DNA from: Medakamo hakoo
Taxonomy: Eukaryota > Chlorophyta > Trebouxiophyceae > Coccomyxaceae
DNA: 64,000 nucleotides
Assembly (NCBI GenBank): GCA_026636295.1
Contig: CP089459.1
Span: 1,116,001-1,180,000, forward strand
Reading direction: 5' to 3'
Of the stretch, positions 50,378 to 61,018 are shown one piece after another. The translations under genes were made by a program, and so were the position numbers. Position 1 is the stretch's first letter, and every line of letters begins with the position of its first letter. The notes beneath the pieces are model-generated. The model had not been told where the DNA came from. It searched no databases and saw only the letters and a list, made by a program, of their open reading frames with translations.

Positions 50378-50981
50378 GGCGATTCGTGAGCGGCGGCGCG
50401 ACCACGGGCGACAATCCTTTTTTTCCTGTCTCTGTGTCGATGCGGCGCGCGAGTTTTTTGGTCGGGGGGATGACAAAAAGGCCGCGGCCGCCTGCGAGCG
50501 TTGCTCCACACACGTCCAATGCAGGGACGGAACGGGGCGAGGCCTGGTCGCACCTCCCGGCGAGGACCTGCGGGTGTTGGGGAGGGTGGGGCGGCGGCGG
50601 CGCCGGCTGCTGTGAGGGGGCGGCGGGCCTTGGACGAGGAGACGCATCCGTCGCGTTGGATGCGTCGCCACGCGCGGGGCCTGGCGCGGCCAGGCAGGCG
50701 ACTGACGCCAGCCCACTCCGGCACGGGCGTGTGCTGGGCAGCCTGCGGCTCCCGGAGGGCGTGGAGGTGAGCAAAATGCGCGCCGCACCTGGACACACGC
50801 ACACGCACACGCACCTGGGCGAGGTTACTGTTGGAAACAAAAAAATCGGTCTGATCAGACCGAATGGTCGGCCAGGCCAGCCGCGCGTGGGCTCAGTCTT
50901 CCCTTTCCCTTTCGCGCGGCCCCGCGGGCCGGCCCGGGCCGCAACCTCTGCGTCCCTTCCTTCCCCTGGCAGAGAGTGAAC
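50378..50981. promoter_or_regulatory. Divergent region, MYB3R / RRP8, with 18-bp palindrome
   Basis: 604 bp between opposite start codons. It contains a perfect 18-bp palindrome at 50846-50863 and, just before the RRP8 ATG, a pyrimidine run ending CCTGGCAG that could be the acceptor of a 5'-UTR intron. Near 50430 and 50455 there are T-runs. No open frame of interest. Confidence 0.5.
50846..50863. promoter_or_regulatory. Perfect 18-bp palindrome in the RRP8/MYB3R promoter region
   Basis: TCGGTCTGATCAGACCGA equals its own reverse complement. It lies about 120 bp upstream of the RRP8 ATG and directly after an A-run. It could be a dimeric factor site; no known factor is assigned. Confidence 0.5.
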
Positions 50982-52349
50982 ATGCAGGAGGCCGACGGTA
51001 CGGCCGCCCCGCCGCCGCCGCCCATCTTCGCCACGCCGGCCTGGGACGACGGCGAGCTTGACGGCGGCCGCTGTCGCTCGGCCGCCGACGCATGCGGCTC
51101 CTATCCTAGCGCGCCGCCCCTGGACGGCGGCGGTTCCTCCCGCACCGCAAAGAAGCGGTCGCACGCGCGGCACGCGGAGCTGGCGGCGTTGGTGTCGGGC
51201 ACGGTTTTGCTGGGCAAAACGGCGGCGGAAGACGCGCCAGCGAGCGCTGCGGCGCAAGCCACCAAGAAACAGCGGACGCGAGGGGAGGCGGTCGACGACG
51301 CGGGTGAGGCACCGCCTCCGTCCCTGTCCCGCAAAGCCAGGAAGGCGGCCAAACGGGCGGCTGCAGCTGCTGGAGCGCCGGCGGCGAGCGACGCCGCCGC
51401 CGCGCCTCCCCCGCCGACGACGCCCGCGCGGCCGCCCGAGGTCGCGCCCGGCCCACCCACCACCACCGCGCCCGCCCGCACAAAGCCGTCCAAGAAGAAC
51501 AAGTTCAAAGCCGGGGGCGTGGCCGCCGCACGGGAGGAGGGCGCCGGGTCGGCCGCGCCGGCGCCGGCGCCGCCCTCCACATCAAAGGCTGCCGCGGCGG
51601 CGGCCGCCGACGACCCCCTGGCCCGCCTGCGCGGCCGCCTGGCGGGCGGCGCGTTCCGCTGGCTGAACGAAGCGCTGTACACGACGACGGGGGCGGGCGG
51701 CGCCGACCTCATCGGGCGCGACCCCGCCCTGTTTGAGCAGTACCACGCCGGCTTCAGGGCGGCGACGAAGGCCTGGCCGGCGCAGCCGGTGGAGAGGGCG
51801 GCGGCCGCGCTGCGCGCCCGCTTTGCCGGCCAGGCGGGCGTCGCCATCGCCGACTTTGGGTGCGGCGACGCCGCGCTGGCCAACGTCCACCTCGCAGGCG
51901 CCGACTTCACCGTGACGTCCCTGGACCTGGTCGCCGACGCCGCCCGCGGCATCGTCGCCGCCAACACGGCGGGGCGCGTGCCGCTGCCGTCGTGCTCCCA
52001 GCACGCCGTCGTCATCTGCCTGGCCCTCATGGGCACGGACTACCCGGCCATGCTGGGCGAGGCGGTGCGCGTCCTCAAGCCGGGCGGCCTGCTCTGGGTG
52101 GCCGAAGTCCGGTCCCGCTTCGCCGAGGATGGGGCGGGGGGCGCGGCCGACGACACGCGGCCCTTCACGGCCGCGGTCTGCGGCCGGCTGGGCTGCCGCC
52201 TGGCGCGCCCGCCGGACGCGGGCAACAAGATGTTTGTGGTGTTTGAATTCGAAAAGGCGGGCGCGGGCGGCGGCGGCGGGGGGCGGCGGGGGAGTGGTGG
52301 GGGGCCTGCGTGGCCGGCCCTGCGGCCGTGCACGTATAAACGGCGGTGA
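50982..52349 (+). CDS. RRP8: RRP8-like rRNA (adenine-N1) methyltransferase
   Basis: Intronless coding region, 455 aa from the ATG at 50982. Residues 1-210 are disordered and Ala/Lys/Arg-rich, with SRKARKAAKRAAAA and TKPSKKNKFKAG, likely nucleolar targeting. The Methyltransf_8 domain (about 213-430) begins LARLRGRLAGGAFRWLNEAL, then YTTTG, FEQYHAGFRAATKAWPAQPV, the SAM-binding motif IADFGCGDAALAN near 290, VTSLDLVADA, VICLALMGTDYPAMLGEA, RVLKPGGLLWVAEVRSRF and NKMFVVFEFEK. All are signature blocks of Rrp8, which makes m1A in the large-subunit rRNA (m1A645 in yeast 25S). It ends in a Gly/Arg tail. The neighbour across the promoter is MYB3R, which could link ribosome production with cell-cycle control, but this is speculative. 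Confidence 0.93.
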   Translation: MQEADGTAAPPPPPIFATPAWDDGELDGGRCRSAADACGSYPSAPPLDGGGSSRTAKKRSHARHAELAALVSGTVLLGKTAAEDAPASAAAQATKKQRTRGEAVDDAGEAPPPSLSRKARKAAKRAAAAAGAPAASDAAAAPPPPTTPARPPEVAPGPPTTTAPARTKPSKKNKFKAGGVAAAREEGAGSAAPAPAPPSTSKAAAAAAADDPLARLRGRLAGGAFRWLNEALYTTTGAGGADLIGRDPALFEQYHAGFRAATKAWPAQPVERAAAALRARFAGQAGVAIADFGCGDAALANVHLAGADFTVTSLDLVADAARGIVAANTAGRVPLPSCSQHAVVICLALMGTDYPAMLGEAVRVLKPGGLLWVAEVRSRFAEDGAGGAADDTRPFTAAVCGRLGCRLARPPDAGNKMFVVFEFEKAGAGGGGGGRRGSGGGPAWPALRPCTYKRR

Positions 52350-52438
52350 GAGTGTTAGAATCTTTCCCAGGCACACACAACACACCCGCCCGCCCGCACC
52401 ACCCACACCCCTGCCCCCGCCACACCACCAGCGAGGCA

Positions 52439-53723
52439 TCACACGCGCCCGGCCGCCCCCGCCGCCCGCACGCCCGCCGCCGCGCCCGCCGCGGCCAACT
52501 CCTGCTTCAGCCGCCGGTCCGCGCCCTGGCCGCGGAACGCGGCGTACACCGCCCGCGCCGCCCACAGCGACCACAGGGTCTCCACCGCCCACAGGACGCC
52601 GCCGATGATGTAGACGACGCCGGAGAAGACGTTGGAGGACAGGGCGGACACGCCGACGATGATGCCGGTGTGGGAGTCGCCGGACGCGAAGGGCGGGCCG
52701 ACGGCCGACCACGCGCAAAACACGGTGTGCGCCGCGAAGAAAATGAAAAAGGCGGCGTAGGACAGGGCCCGGTCCTTGATGGCCGCGCCGTACAGGCGCA
52801 TGTACCAGAGCACCCACGCGCCCGGGACGCCCGCGAAAAAGTAGATGGCCGCCATGAGCAGCGCCGGGAATTTCTTGACATCCATCTTGTGCGCGAAAAA
52901 CATGGCGGCCACGCCGACCAGGTTGTAGGTCAGGCAGGCGAGCAGGCCCAGGAAGGCGCGGTAGCCCGCGCGGACGGCGGCCTGGGCGCCGGCCGGCACC
53001 TCGCCGTCGATGTCGTGGTGCGCGACGGGGCAGCAGCGCGGCCAGTTTTTTTCGGGGCCGCGGGCGGCGGCCGCGCCGGCCGCGCCGCCTGCGCGCCGCA
53101 CCTCGGCTTCGGCCCTGCGGACGGCGGCTTCCCGTGCGGCGAGGGCGCGCTCGCGGGCGGCCAGGTCGGCGCGGGCAGAGGCGAGGTCGGCCTGGGGTGG
53201 GGAGGGGGAGGGGAGGGAGGGTTGGTGTGTGCAGGCGCGCATCGGGGTGGAGCGCGCGGGGCGCGTGCCTCGCCCTGCGTGCGCGCCGGCGTGCGGTCGT
53301 GCTTTCATCACGCCCGGCTGTGTAGGGCCGCCCGCCCTCGCCCACATGCTCGGGCAAGGACCCGAGGCGGTGAGCCCCCGGCGCAGGCATGTCCTCCCCC
53401 GCACTTACGTCGTTGTCGGTCACCGAAATGACGGGCGGTGCGTCGACGGACCCGGCGGCCGCGCCACCCCACGCGCCCGTGGCGGCGGCGGCGCCATTGT
53501 TCCAGCCGGCGTCGCCGTAGCCTGGAGGGAGACGGTGTGGTTGTGGGTGGGTGAGGGCGCGGGGGAAATGCAGCGCCGCAACGGGCGCGCGGCGCGGCGC
53601 ACTGAGCGCGCCGAAACTGCCCACACACACAAACACACCGGACGCGGCGGGCGCTTCGGCGTCGGGCTCGCGCGCAAACGGGTCGCCGCCCGTGCCGGCG
53701 AACGGGTTGTCCCGGGAGGACAT
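52439..53723 (-). CDS. Secretory carrier membrane protein (SCAMP)
   Basis: Exons are 53639..53723, 53409..53521 and 52439..53191, phases consistent, 316 aa. The N-terminus MSSRDNPFAGTGGDPF has an NPF and an NPF-like DPF motif that bind EH-domain endocytic proteins. A short coiled coil follows (ADLASARADLAARERALAAR, about 67-100). The SCAMP domain contains PEKNWPRCCPVAHHDI near 108, then four hydrophobic spans: FLGLLACLTYNLVGVAAMFF, FPALLMAAIYFFAGVPGAW, LSYAAFFIFFAAHTVFCAW and GVSALSSNVFSGVVYIIGGV with VLWAVETLWSLW. The linker MRLYGAAIKDRALSYA matches the family's conserved cytosolic loop. SCAMPs cycle through trans-Golgi, plasma membrane and endosomes. Length is close to plant SCAMPs (about 280-300). 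The gene faces RRP8 (89 bp between stops) and diverges from the cysteine-synthase gene (234 bp). Confidence 0.93.
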
Positions 53724-53957
53724 GCCGAGGCGGGTGTGGGGAGTCGCGGCGTGTGGAGAGAGGGACAGAGGCGCGGCCCACGCGCCTGGATGGAGGGTGT
53801 GGGGGTCGCCCGCCCGCGCTCGTCGCTGTGCACTGCACACACTAACTCTATGACTGCCCGCCCTTTCCTTTGTCGCGCCGCACGTCTCCGGGCCTCACAC
53901 ACGCACGCACAATAGTCTCAGGACCCACTCGCACTCTGCCAGCGTAAAAGGAAAGCA

Positions 53958-55440
53958 ATGCCCGCCCTCTCACACCCTGTCGCAAGCGGCGGCAGGTGTC
54001 ACGCTCGCCGCCGCGCCGCTGCGTCGCAGTCATTGCATCGCCTCGCCGCCCGCGCCTCCTCCACGCCCGCCGCCTCCCAGGCCGCGCCCCGCCGCCACGC
54101 CGGCATTGTGGACGACGCGACGCAGCTGGTGGGCGGCACGCCCATGGTATGGCAGCGTTTCTTTGCGACTCCTGTTTTTCCTCTCGGCGCCCCGCTCCCG
54201 CTCTCTCCCTACCGGGGCCGCCCTCGTCCTCGCTGGACGCTCCCTCCTCTCACCCCGTTGCCCTCGTTCGACCCCACCACCCCACCAGGTCTACCTCAAC
54301 CGGGTCACCGACCGATGCGTCGGCCGCATCGCCGCCAAGCTGGAGATCATGGAGCCGTGCACCAGGTGAGGGCGTGTGTTGGGCTTTCTTGTCCACCCCC
54401 CCCCCCCCCCCACACACACACACACACACACACACACCGTGTCCATCCCTCCCACCCCCAGCCACAGCCTTGCCTCACGCCGCCCTCCACTCCCACCCCC
54501 CCTCTCCCTCCCCCCCCCCCCCCCCTCCAACGCCGACAGCGTCAAAGACCGCATCGCCCTGCACATGGTCCGCCGCGCCGAGGAAGCCGGCACGATCACG
54601 CCGGGCGTCACCACGCTGGTCGAGCCGACGTCGGGCAACACGGGCGTGGGGCTGGCCTACGTCGCGGCCGCGCGCGGGTACAAGCTCACGCTCGTCATGC
54701 CGGACACCATGTCCACCGAGCGCCGCGTCCTCTTCAAGGCGTTTGGCGCGACCGTCGTGCTGACGGACGGGCGGGAGGGCATGACGGGCGCGATCCGGGT
54801 CGCGGCCGAGATTGCGGACCGCACGCCGCACGCGCACATCCTGCAACAGTTTGACAACCCGGCCAACCCGGAGGCGCACTACCTGGGGACGGGCCCGGAG
54901 ATCTGGCGGGACACGGGCGGCAGCGTGGCCGCCCTGATTGCGGGCGTGGGGACGGGCGGCACCATCTCCGGGGCGGGGCGGTACCTGCGCGAGCGCAACC
55001 CGGGCCTGGAGGTCGTCGGCGTCGAGCCGGCGGAGTCGGCCGTCCTGTCCGGCGGGGCGCCGGGCTTCCACCAGATCCAGGGCATCGGCGCCGGCTTCGT
55101 CCCCAAAAACCTGGACGTCCGCCTGCTGGACGAGGTGGTGGCCGTGTCCTCCAGGGACGCGGTGTGCATGGCGCGCCGCCTCGCGACCGAGGAGGGGCTG
55201 CTCGTCGGCATTTCGTCGGGCGCCGCCGTCGTGGCGGCGGTCCAGTGGGCCCGCCGCGGCGAAAACGCCGGCAAACTGGGGGTGTGCGTCCTGCCGTCCG
55301 CGGGCGAGCGGTACCTGTCGACCGTCCTCTTCCGGCCCGCCTGGCAGGCCGACGCGCTGGACGCGGACGCGCTCCCCGCCGACTGGCGGGTGCGCTCCAT
55401 TGCGGGCGTGCGCCGGGGGTTGAGTGAACCCAAGCTGTGA
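53958..55440 (+). CDS. O-acetylserine (thiol)lyase / cysteine synthase, organellar form
   Basis: Exons are 53958..54146, 54289..54365 and 54540..55440, phases consistent, 388 aa. Residues 1-45 ([20 protein letters not shown] and on) are a basic Ser/Ala-rich targeting peptide. The enzyme starts [20 protein letters not shown]. The PLP-binding Lys is residue 91 in [12 protein letters not shown], the substrate loop is [16 protein letters not shown] near 120, the phosphate-binding Gly loop is [15 protein letters not shown] near 225, and [12 protein letters not shown] lies near 310. Reaction: O-acetylserine + sulfide to cysteine + acetate, last step of sulfate assimilation. Plastid or mitochondrial location is inferred from the presequence. 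The introns carry poly-C and (CA)n tracts. It could in principle be a cystathionine-beta-synthase-like member, but it has no CBS domains. Confidence 0.93.
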
Positions 55441-55732
55441 GTGAGTGGGCGTGCGCGTGCGAGGGGGGTTGTGTGTGTGCGTGGGTGGGTGGGTGGGTGT
55501 GGGGGGGTGCGTGCGTGCGTGCGCGAGTGTGTGAGGTCGTGTGTGTGTGACTTGACCTCCGGGGATGGTGTGTGTGTTTGGTGGCCAGGTTGGTGGACCA
55601 TCCATCCACTTTGTAGAGTAGAGGGGAGCCAGCGGCGCGGCGCTGAGAGTAGTCCCCGCCCCGCGCGACGCCCGGCGCGCGCACGCACCTTCCTTCTCTC
55701 ATCCGTGGGTGGGAGGCAGCCCTCATTCCGCC

Positions 55733-57485
55733 ATGGAGGAGGTCCTGCGCCTGCCCATGAGGTGGAAGGACGACGTGCTGGTGCGTTGCTTTTTTTTTTC
55801 TGCGGCCCGCTGCTTTTTCGCACGAGCGCATGGGCGGAGCGCTCACGTCTCCACCCACCACACCTCCCACAAACACCCCAGGACCGCGCCCTGCCCGGCT
55901 TGCCCGACGTCCTGCCGGCGCGCTGGATCCTGCACTACCAACAGTGCGTGAAGATGGAGGGAGGGAGGGGCCGGGACACGGCGGCGGAAACAGTGTGTGC
56001 GGGGGCACGCCCCGCCCCGCCCCGCCTGCCTCCTCTGTGCCACCCTCGCGCCTCCCTCTCCTGGGTGCACGCGGCCCCGGCCGCCTCTCTCACCACGCCC
56101 GCTCACGCCCCCGCCACGCCACAAATCGCCGTCAAACACGCCCGCCCGCAGGTCCTTCTCCCCGGGCGCGACCTTCCGCATCGCGGCCAACGCGCGGCGG
56201 TCCGCCTGGAACCCGCCGCTGCCACTGCCGCTCGCGCTGGCGGAGGTCGCCCGGCGCTGGCGCGGCGGCGGCGGGCCCCGCCCGCCCGACCCGGCCGCCA
56301 CGCCCGCGCCACCCGCACGGGAGTTGGCGGTCGCCTTTCCGGCGGGGCTGGCGCCCTGGCGGGAGCACGGCACCTACTTCGACCCGGGCCGCTCGCGCGC
56401 GGGGCCGTGGGGCCGCGCCGGCGCCGCGGGCCCGCCGCCGCCGCCGCCGCCGCCGACGGGCGTGCCGCCGCCGCCGACCGCTGCGCCGCCCTGGTTTCAA
56501 CCAGGGCGGGGTGGGCTGCCACCCGGCGCCGGTTTTCACCCGCCGCACCTGGGGCCGCTGCCGCCGCTCCCACTGCCGCCACCACCACCACTGCCACCCG
56601 CCCTGGCCTGGGCGCCCGCCGGCCGGGCCGGCATGGAGCCGGGCCAGGTGGGCATGATGACGGGCGGCCACCGCGGCGGCCCGCCGCCGCGGCGGGCGGG
56701 CGACGAGAGGGAGCGGCGGCGGCGGTCGCGTTCGCGCTCGCGCTCGCCCGGCCGCGCGCGCCGCGCCTCCCGCCGCCGCCGCTCGCGCAGCAGCAGCCGC
56801 GGTTCTAGTAGCAGGTCCAGTAGGAGTCGCAGCCGGAGCCGGGACGGGCGGGGGCGGCGCCACCAGCGCCGGCGTGGCGGCGCGCGCCACCATGGGCGGC
56901 CGGGCAGCAGTGCCTCGCCGCTCCGCGACTGCGTACGTGGTGCCGCGTCCACCTCCCGTTCTCCGCCGCGGCGCCGGGCGCACTCGCCCCCGCGCCCGCG
57001 CCCGCCCACAGAACAGGAGTTGGCGACCGCGGCCGCGGCCAAAGCGGCCGCGGCCCGGGCGGCCCGGGCGGCCGACATGGAGGCCGTCATCGCCGGGATG
57101 GAGGTGAGGGGTGTGTGTGGGTGGGGTGGGGTGGGCGTGGGGCGCGAGGGTTGGGGCTTGGGGCTTGGCTCGTGCGCGCGTTCCCCCCCCCCTCTCACCA
57201 CGCCTCCCCCCACAACCACCCCACACACAGGCCCGCGCGGCCGCCCTGGCCGCCGCCCACGGCTTCGACCCGCTCACCACCCCGCCGTCCGCCCGGCCCG
57301 GCCTGGTGCGGTCCATCCTCCAGGCCGTCTACCCGGCCAGCCTGGGCGGGTGGGGCGGCGGCGCGGACGGCGAGGGCCCGACCGACGCCCCGCCGCCGCC
57401 GCCGCCGCCGCCCGTTGCGAGCGCGCACGCCCCGCCATCGCCCGCGGGCGGTGTGGCCGTGCGGGCGGGCGGGCCGATCGGGTGA
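55733..57485 (+). CDS. Arg/Ser-rich nuclear protein, unassigned
   Basis: Exons are 55733..55780, 55882..55943, 56152..57103 and 57231..57485, phases consistent, 438 aa. I do not recognise the family. The N-terminus is the best-ordered part: MEEVLRLPMRWKDDVL, DRALPGLPDVLPARWILHYQ, then SFSPGATFRIAANARRSAW (about 1-60). Pro/Gly-rich sequence follows to residue 230, then an RS domain (about 235-300: RSRSRSRSPGRARR, RSSSRGSSSRSSRSRSRSR), a short helix EQELATAAAAKAAAARAARA and a C-terminal block AAHGFDPLTTPPSARPGLVR with a poly-Pro run. RS domains mark pre-mRNA splicing or mRNA-processing factors, so a nuclear RNA role is likely. Four exons with clean splice signals and phase argue for a real gene. 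It lies head-to-tail after the cysteine-synthase gene. Confidence 0.75.
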
Positions 57486-57599
57486 GGGAAGGGGAGGAGG
57501 GCAGGCAGGCGTGCGCGGCGCGGGTGTGGGTGCGCGTGCGTGTTTTGTGGAGAGAGCAGTGTGCGTGTTAGTTCCCCCGCTATCTTCGTCTAGGCGTTT

Positions 57600-57811
57600 C
57601 TACACAAGCCACCCGCGCGCGACAGCCAGACCGTCAAACGCCGTCTGGAGCAGGTGGACGGCGACGCACGGCAGCAGCGCGACCGCGGGCGCGGCGGGCG
57701 ACCCGCCCAGCCCGGCCGCGCCGCCGGCCGCCAGGGCCGCGACCGCCGGTGCGGCCACCGTCAGCGTCTTCTGGGCGCACACCAGGGTCAGGGCCGTCCG
57801 TTGGGCCCGGG
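57600..57811 (-). other. Duplicated terminal exon of the BASS gene (distal copy)
   Basis: A 212-bp open segment ending in TAG, preceded by a CCACAG acceptor. It encodes about 70 residues similar to the proximal last exon (QKT, CVAVHL and DG motifs aligned). It joins in phase to a GCAG|GTGCG donor at 58134 inside the proximal exon. Confidence 0.7.
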
Positions 57812-59446
57812 CTGTGGTAGGGGGCGGGGGTGCAAGGAGCGCCGTGTGTGAGGGGGTGGGGTGCGCCCTCTCACGCCGCCGCCGCCACCGCCGCCCACCG
57901 CCCGGCCAGGACGCCGTCGACCACGATTTGGGCCAGGTGCACCGCCACGCACGGCGTGGCGGCGACGCCCGCGGCGGCCGACGGCAGCGCCGTCCCCAAC
58001 ACCGCGACCGCGACGGGCAGCGTCTTCTGCGAGCAGACCAGCAGCAGGGCCGCGCCGGCGGGGCCGCCGGGCGGGCGGGCGCTGCCGGCCAGCCAGGCGC
58101 GGGCGTGGGCGCCACCCCCACCGGTCGTCGCACCTGCGGTCGGGCCGCCGCCAGACCCCAGGCCCAGGGCGGACACCGCCACGCCGTTGAGCAGCAGGAG
58201 CGCGCCGTGCAGCGCCAGGCCGGCGGCGGCGGTCGCGGCCAGGGCGACGGGCGGGACGGCCGCGCCGGCGCGCACCGCGCGCGACACCTGCATCCACGGC
58301 ACGGCCGCGAGCAGCGTCGCCGACAGGTACGACAGCGGCGCTTTGCGGGCGTCCACGGCCCGGGCCAGGCCGGGCGACGCGGCCCGCGCGGCAGCCCCGG
58401 CCAGCAGGGGCGCGGCGATGCAGGCGGCGAGCGAGCGCAGGAGCGGGACCGGGTCGATGGCCACGGCACCGGACGCGCCGCCCAGGAGGGCGGAGATGGC
58501 CAGCGGCGCCGTGACCACGCCCAGCAGGTTGGACGCCACGGTCAACAGCAGGGCCAGGGCCGCGTCGCCGCCCGCGGCTGCGGTGAGCGCGACGCCGGAC
58601 GACAGCGTGGTGGGCATGCAGAAAAACACGGCCAGCCCCGTCGCGAGGGCGGGCGGGTGGACGGGCACCGCCGCCGCGATGGGCGCGGCCAACATCGGGG
58701 ACAAGACGAGGATGGACACCAAGCCAAAGCACACTTCCCGCCAGGAGCACGCGGCGCGGGACGCGTCGGACGCGGAGAGGCGCAGGCCGGAGATGAGGAA
58801 GATGCCAGCTGTCGCCGCGCCGCCCGCGCCGGCCGCGGCCGCCGCCGCTCCCGCGGCCGGAAAAGCCACGCCGGCCGCCATGCCGGCGATCAGGGCGAGC
58901 GGCAGGTAGTTGGACTGTATGAAGCGGGTCAGAGGGGAGGCGGCCGGTGCGGCGGCAGGCGCGCCGCCGCCCGGGGACGCGGCCGCGCCGACGGTCGAGG
59001 ACGGGCGGCGGCGGCGGGCGAGCCGGGGGCGCGGCGCCCGGCCCACGGTGCCTTGCCCAGCCACGCCAGCGGTCCCTGCCACCGTCACCGGCGGGCACGC
59101 GTGCCGGTGGGGTGAGGGCGGGGCGCCTGTGGAGGGGAGCTCGTGTGTGTGTGCGAGTCAGGAGGCGGCGCGGCTGGAGGGGCGTTGGAAAAGGGCCGCC
59201 CGGTCCCAACGACATGCCCGCCCCACACTCTTGTTTCCTATTCAGTCTTGCAGGGAGACTGTCCCGCCGAGGTGTGACCACCGAAACACGCGGTGGATGG
59301 GCCCTCTGGGCGCGATAATTATGCCCTGCTTCCTCTTCGTTGTGCCGGCTGGGTGGGTGGCTCGCTGCCGCCGCCGCCGCCCGTCTGTTTTGCTTCGCAC
59401 CTCTCCTGCCGAGGGCTGGTCGCCCGGACGAGACCGACGCCAGCAT
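57600..59446 (-). CDS. BASS/SLC10-family plastid carrier with two alternative terminal exons
   Basis: Proximal form: exons 59401..59446 and 57871..59126 (433 aa). Distal form: 59401..59446, 58134..59126 and 57600..57811 (416 aa). Both are in phase. Exon 1 (MLASVSSGRPALGRR) is inferred from the nearest ATG with a phase-1 donor. Residues 1-75 are an Arg/Ser/Ala-rich transit peptide. The membrane domain has about nine spans: FIQSNYLPLALIAGMAAGVA, GIFLISGLRLSASD, FCMPTTLSSGVALTAAAGGD, LTVASNLLGVVTAPLAI. The last exon carries LLVCSQKTLPVAVAVLG and PCVAVHLAQIVVDGVLAGRW; the distal copy has TLVCAQKTLTVAAPAV and PCVAVHLLQTAFDG. Plant BASS proteins move pyruvate, 2-keto acids or sulfonates with sodium across the plastid envelope; the motifs look closest to BASS4/SLC10A7. 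The exact substrate is unknown. Confidence 0.82.
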
Positions 59447-59633
59447 GCCTGCCAGCTCAACGGTTCAAACAACAGGGGCCGGGCGAAAGCGGGGCAGCGT
59501 GCGGGCGTCGGGCTGTGGGTGTCGCGCGCGCGGGGGAGAGAGGCAATGCGGCAAGCTGCCGTGTGTGGAGCCCCTCCACCTCCCTCCCCCAACCTCCTCA
59601 CACCTTTCGTTTGAGGGGAGACGGACACACGAA

Positions 59634-59861
59634 ATGACGCGCCCGTCTTCCTCCGGCCGGGCCCACGCCCCTCTGGCCCACACGCCCACGCCCGCCGCTG
59701 CCGTCCGCAGCGTGGCCGCCGCCGCCGCCATGGCCCAAGGTTTGCTGCTGGCGGACGAGGTGTGTGGTGTGTGTGTGTGTGTGGGCGGAGTGGGCGCACC
59801 CCCCTTCCAGGCAGGCAAGCAAAAAAAAAAAAAACCGCCCGCTCGTCTCACCCGTCCACCT

Positions 59862-59896
<35 letters not shown>

Positions 59897-60909
59897 CTTA
59901 CATCCCGTCCTTGGCCGCCCGCCGGGAGCGGCGTCGGGCGGTCGACGCGCTGGCCGCCGCGGTCGCGGCGCTGGAGGACGCGGTGGCAGCCGCGCCCAAA
60001 TCACCGCCGCCGGCGGCGGTGCGCCTGGGCTCGGCCGCGCCGTCCTCACGCCGGGCGTCGTCGCCCAGCCCGCTGGCCACGCCGCCGGCGGTTGCGAGCC
60101 TGCCGCCCGCTGCGTCTGAGGACGGTGGCTGGCGCCGGGCCAGTGCGGCGGCCGAGCCGTCCCCCCCACCCCCCCACCCTCCACCTCCACCCATCGCGAC
60201 GCCCGCCCTCCTCGCCGCCGCGTCTGCCCGGGCCGCCACGGCCGACGCGGCCGCCGCGTCCGACCGGGCCCGGGCGGCGTTGGCAGCTCTCACAGCCGAC
60301 AATGTGGCGTTGCTGGTCCGGGCTGCCACGGCCGAAGCGGCGGCGCGGGAGGCGGCAGAGCGCGCGCACGCCGCGGCTGAGGGGCGGGGGCCCTGGTTTG
60401 ACGCCGTGCGGGCGGGGCTGGAGTCCCGCCTCGCCGCGGCATTGGCGCGGGCGGACGCCGCCGAAGCGGAGGCGCTGGCAGTCCGGCGTGCCGCTGCCGC
60501 AGCGGGCGCGGCCGCGTCGGCCCGGCTGGAAGGGCTGGCGGCCGAAGCGGCCGCCGCGGTGGCCGGGCGGGAAGCCGCGGCAGCCGACGCGGCGGCGGCC
60601 GCGGAAGCCAAACGCATCGCTGAGGACGAGGCGGCGGCCGCAAAAGCCCGCGCCGCGGACGCGGAAGCAGCCGCCCGGGCGGAGGGCGAGGCGGCGCGCG
60701 CGGCGCGCGAAGCCGCGGCGGGCGAGGCGGCCGCGAGGGAGGCGGCTGCAAAGCGGGGGGAAGAGGCGGTTGAGCGGGCGCGGGCCGCGGAAATGGAGGT
60801 GCTGCGGGTCAGGGCGGCGTTGGCCGTGCAGCGGGCGTCGACGGAGGGGTTGTTGAAGGTGCGGGCGGCGGCAGAGGCGCGCCTGGTGGCGGGGTTGGGC
60901 GGAGAGTGA
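59634..60909 (+). CDS. Ala-rich coiled-coil protein (orphan)
   Basis: Exons are 59634..59759 and 59896..60909 (136-bp intron, phase 0), 379 aa. I do not recognise it. The first ATG gives MTRPSSSGRAHAPLAHTPTP, a possible targeting peptide; a second in-frame ATG (MAQGLLLADE) at 59730 could be the start instead. LLLADE|SYIPSLAARRERRRAV spans the junction. Pro/Ser-rich sequence covers about 75-140. From about 150 to 379 the sequence is a nearly continuous Ala/Glu/Arg helix (AAREAAERAHAAAEGRG, AEALAVRRAAAAAGAA, KRIAEDEAAAAKARAADAEA), strongly predicted coiled coil. The intron ends in a (CA)n tract of about 16 units. The composition could be that of a cytoskeletal or basal-body protein, but such sequence is uninformative. 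It starts 187 bp from the divergent BASS gene. Confidence 0.65.
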
Positions 60910-61018
60910 GTCACGAGGGATGGCCGGGCGGGCGGTGTCGCGCGTCACACTCGCTCTGCGGAGGCATCGTGTTTTTTTCGCCGGCCGCGCCACGCACTCA
61001 AACCCGCCACCCAACACC

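Noticed and set aside
54408-54438. (CA)n and neighbouring poly-C as possible CRISPR-like or mobile-element repeat
   Set aside because: Simple sequence inside an intron of the cysteine-synthase gene; no spacers, terminal repeats or coding content.
59461-59480. GGTTCAAA-like string as part of a tRNA
   Set aside because: No matching acceptor, D-arm or anticodon arm around it.
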